A stretch of DNA of 64,000 nt from Bacteroidia bacterium. Its GTDB lineage: Bacteria > Bacteroidota > Bacteroidia > B-17B0 > Aurantibacillaceae. The stretch is from contig JAEUTN010000022.1 of the NCBI GenBank assembly GCA_016787895.1, forward strand, positions 62,001 to 126,000. Reading direction: 5' to 3'. Positions 62,007 to 64,000 of this stretch are shown here, one piece after another. The position numbers and the translations under genes were made by a program. The notes beneath the pieces are model-generated. The model searched no databases. It saw only the letters and a program-made list of their open reading frames with translations, and was not told the DNA's origin. How positions within the stretch are numbered: position 1 is the first letter of the stretch; the number at the start of each line of letters is the position of its first letter.

Positions 62007-62770
62007 GCGTCTCGATACGCGCTCGGCACACAAGCCTAAACCGCGCTACTCGACGTGACTAGTATTTTTGTCCTTCGAAACCCCCAAACAGTTTTTTTGG
62101 GTTGTATTGACACGGGATTTGCACGGGATTAAACTATTGGAGGCGTTTTGATACGCGCTCGACACACAATGCTAAGCCGCGCTACCCCCTTTGACATGCA
62201 TAGAAACACTGTCACGTCGAGTAAGCCTGGGAAAGCCTGCGCCAAGCGGCTATATCGAGACGAGACTCCCAGAACGTTAATCTGCCGGAAGCGTCTCGAT
62301 ACGCGCCCTTCTCACATGGCTATCCTGCGCTACTCGACGTGACTCGTATTTTTGTTCACTAAACCCCAAACAATTTTTGTGGGTTGTATTGACACGGGAT
62401 TTGCACGGGATTAAACTATTGGAGGCGTTTTGATACGCGCTCGACACACAATGCTAAGCCGCGCTAACCCCTTTGACATGCATAGAAACACTGTCACGTC
62501 GAGTAAGCCTGGGAAGGCCGGCGCGAAGCGGCTATATCGAGACGAGACTCCCAGAACGTTAATCTGCCGGAAGCGTCTCGATACGCGCTCGGCACACAAG
62601 CCTAAACCGCGCTACTCGACGTGACTCGTATTTTTGTTCACGAAACCCCAAACAATTTTTGTGGGTTGTATTGACACTGGATTTGCATGGAATAAAACTA
62701 TTGGAGGCGTTTCAATACGCAATCAGCATACAAGGCTAAACAGCGCTACCCGGCTTGACTCAATTTCTTA
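62007..62770. repeat. Tandem array of 282-284 bp units built from REP-like blocks
   Basis: Units start with GCGTCTCGATACGCG at 62007, 62291 and 62573. The first two are complete (284 and 282 bp); the third decays after about 190 bp. Each unit has a head block (GTCTCGATACGCG...CGCGCTACTCGACGTGAC), a hairpin (AACCCC...GGGGTT), a second degenerate direct copy (GTTTTGATACGCGCTCG), and an inverted block (GTCACGTCGAGTA...TATCGAGACG). The 953-bp gap between convergent murQ and the exonuclease holds nothing else. Small open frames inside are coincidental. Confidence 0.88.
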
Positions 62771-62918
62771 CTTTGTCAGTTGGAATGCGTAGCGCAGAAG
62801 TTGTCAGGAGCGCGTTTCGAGAACTGAGATGGTTTTTCACCGGGTTTTATAGTGAATCCCATTAAAGAGGGAACTACTCCTGAAGAACATCCCGAAATGA
62901 AATACCAAATGACAAGGC

Positions 62919-63722
62919 TTATTGCTTCATCCCCAACCTTAACTTGGTAATCACGCGTTTTGTGTACAAAGGAAAATCTCCCTGCATCATCCAGTTGTAA
63001 TACGAGGGCTCTTTGGTAAACACCTCTACTACGCCCTTATCTTTGTGTTTGCCAAAGGAAAATACCGGAATACCCGCTTCGTTAAACACAATACGTCCGG
63101 CCAGATCCACATTGCGGGACTTGCTGCTGAGTTCCGATAGTTTTTGAATGTTGTTCACCACCGGTTCCGTTACATTGCCTTTTTCATCCGTTACCTTTAA
63201 TCCTTCGTAACGCTGCAGCTGAGCCACAAAAATTTCATAGGTGGCTTTCACGTCGGCTTCGGCACTGTGGGCATTCTCCAGGGTTTTGGAACAGTAAAAT
63301 TTATAAGCGGCCCTCAGGTTACGCGGTTCCATTAAATGAAAAATGTTTTGCACGTCGATTAACTTTCTGCCATCAATGTCGAATTCAATTTCCACTCTTA
63401 AAAATTCTTCCAGCAAAATAGGGATGTCGAACTTATTGGAATTAAAGCCGGCAAAATCGGCATTGCCAATAAACTTAATAAACTGAGGAGCCAGTTCTTT
63501 AAAATTTGGTTCTGAGGCCACATCCTTATCGTAAATGCCATGAATGGCTGAAACAACAGCAGGAATAGGCATTTCGGGGTTGACGCGTTTGGTCAGCGTT
63601 TCAGTAGAATTGTCAGTATTAACTTTTAACAGGGAAATTTCCACGATGCGGTCGCTGCCAACATTTAAGCCGGTGGTTTCGAGATCGAGAAATACCAGGG
63701 GTTTATTGAGGTTAATTTTCAT
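62919..63722 (-). CDS. DEDDh 3'-5' exonuclease (DnaQ/PolC epsilon-like)
   Basis: A 267-aa protein with an exonuclease domain (about 7-175). Exo I is VFLDLETTGLN (D13, E15), Exo II is FAGFNSNKFDIPILLEEF, and Exo III is ENAHSAEADVKATYEIF with the catalytic His and Asp. The C-terminal part (about 195-267, VFSFGKHKDKGVVEVF...SYYNWMMQGDFP) is a putative quorum-like tail shared by Bacteroidota exonucleases. It may act in proofreading or nucleic-acid turnover. It overlaps ispH upstream by 11 nt. Confidence 0.92.
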   Translation of the reverse strand: MKINLNKPLVFLDLETTGLNVGSDRIVEISLLKVNTDNSTETLTKRVNPEMPIPAVVSAIHGIYDKDVASEPNFKELAPQFIKFIGNADFAGFNSNKFDIPILLEEFLRVEIEFDIDGRKLIDVQNIFHLMEPRNLRAAYKFYCSKTLENAHSAEADVKATYEIFVAQLQRYEGLKVTDEKGNVTEPVVNNIQKLSELSSKSRNVDLAGRIVFNEAGIPVFSFGKHKDKGVVEVFTKEPSYYNWMMQGDFPLYTKRVITKLRLGMKQ

Positions 63723-64000
63723 GCGCTTCTAATTTTAATTCACCCATCACCTCATCTGTTGTTTTAGCTGTAGGAAAAAAGGAAATCACTTTATGAATTA
63801 CTTGTTCGAGTTCTGAATCCGGGCAGGAGGCTCCGGAAGTCAGGATAATTTTTACAGGTGTTGTTTCCGGCAGAAAATGGCTGGTTTCTTTGGTTTGTTT
63901 TTCGTGGTAGATAAAATGGCGTATGGCTTCCCTGCTTAGCAATTCCCTGTAAGAAGAAATAAAATAGGTGGGAAATTTTGCCTCCAGCAATTCCACCAAA
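63712..64000 (-). CDS. ispH: 4-hydroxy-3-methylbut-2-enyl diphosphate reductase, C-terminal part (5' truncated by window edge)
   Basis: The final about 95 residues of the Fe-S enzyme that makes IPP and DMAPP in the MEP pathway. The diagnostic C-terminal cluster Cys lies in ILTSGASCPDSELEQVI. The N-terminal two thirds lie beyond the right edge. The frame overlaps the downstream exonuclease start by 11 nt, so the two are cotranscribed. Confidence 0.88.
   Translation of the reverse strand, partial: LVELLEAKFPTYFISSYRELLSREAIRHFIYHEKQTKETSHFLPETTPVKIILTSGASCPDSELEQVIHKVISFFPTAKTTDEVMGELKLEAHEN

Noticed and set aside
62148..62624. Two similar plus-strand open frames of 64 codons within the tandem repeat array
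   Set aside because: They arise from the repeat units themselves, differ only by repeat divergence, have no start signals and encode no recognisable fold.
1..64000. CRISPR array or prophage
   Set aside because: No regularly spaced short repeats with unique spacers and no phage structural or integrase genes were found; the only regular repeats are the 150-bp and 282-284-bp duplications.

Overview
The window is a chromosomal segment of a member of the phylum Bacteroidota. The evidence is direct. There is a PorW/SprE-type periplasmic lipoprotein of the type IX secretion system (T9SS), two proteins ending in T9SS type A sorting domains, a GldF-GldG gliding-motility ABC pair, a fused E1 alpha/beta 2-oxoacid dehydrogenase, and a tsaD/tamB divergon of the kind found in this phylum. 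Bacteroidota-type promoter boxes (TAnnTTTR) recur in front of genes on both strands. I cannot fix the order or family. Gene density is high and most genes are housekeeping or envelope functions. There is no prophage, insertion sequence, CRISPR array or rRNA operon.

Layout. 1-5.5 kb: the end of topA, an AT-rich lipoprotein, and a minus-strand set of glycosyltransferase, sigma factor and rsmG. 5.5-21 kb: a HAD phosphatase, tgt with an LptF/LptG permease, and a GT39/83-like membrane glycosyltransferase. Next come a T9SS surface protein behind a clear cobalamin riboswitch, a beta-helix lipoprotein, leucyl aminopeptidase, the fluoride channel crcB and a queuosine-precursor transporter. The stretch ends with a rhomboid protease, a MazG-like enzyme, OmpH and an NlpC/P60 lipoprotein. 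21-32 kb: fused E1, small papain-like and FMN proteins, duplicated repeats beside tRNA-Asn, a PfkB kinase, porW/sprE, a bactofilin, AtpZ plus an AtpI-like protein without the rest of ATP synthase, a secreted C1 peptidase and tsaD.

32-46 kb: the 1490-residue TamB, a seven-helix protein with CREST-like residues, a KefB-type antiporter with an outer-membrane barrel, a ClC channel and the CbpA/CbpM chaperone pair. A small AT-rich accessory patch follows, with an intact HigA antitoxin beside an N-terminally truncated HigB. 46-64 kb: uvrA, a TlpA-like thioredoxin, mtgA, a class C serine hydrolase, gldFG, a LuxR-type regulator, RNase Z, ndk, a giant T9SS beta-propeller protein and murQ. After murQ comes an array of 282-284 bp tandem repeats built from REP-like blocks, then a DEDDh exonuclease and the 3' end of ispH.

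How the genes work together. Cell-envelope biogenesis dominates: TamB, OmpH, LptF/G-like, MtgA, MurQ, T9SS and gliding parts, and outer-membrane barrels. Queuosine salvage is represented by transporter plus Tgt. The most interesting signals are the single-gene cobalamin riboswitch controlling a T9SS-exported protein, the set of promoter boxes lying 4-6 nt before start codons (apparently leaderless mRNAs), the tandem REP-like array, and the decayed HigBA locus.
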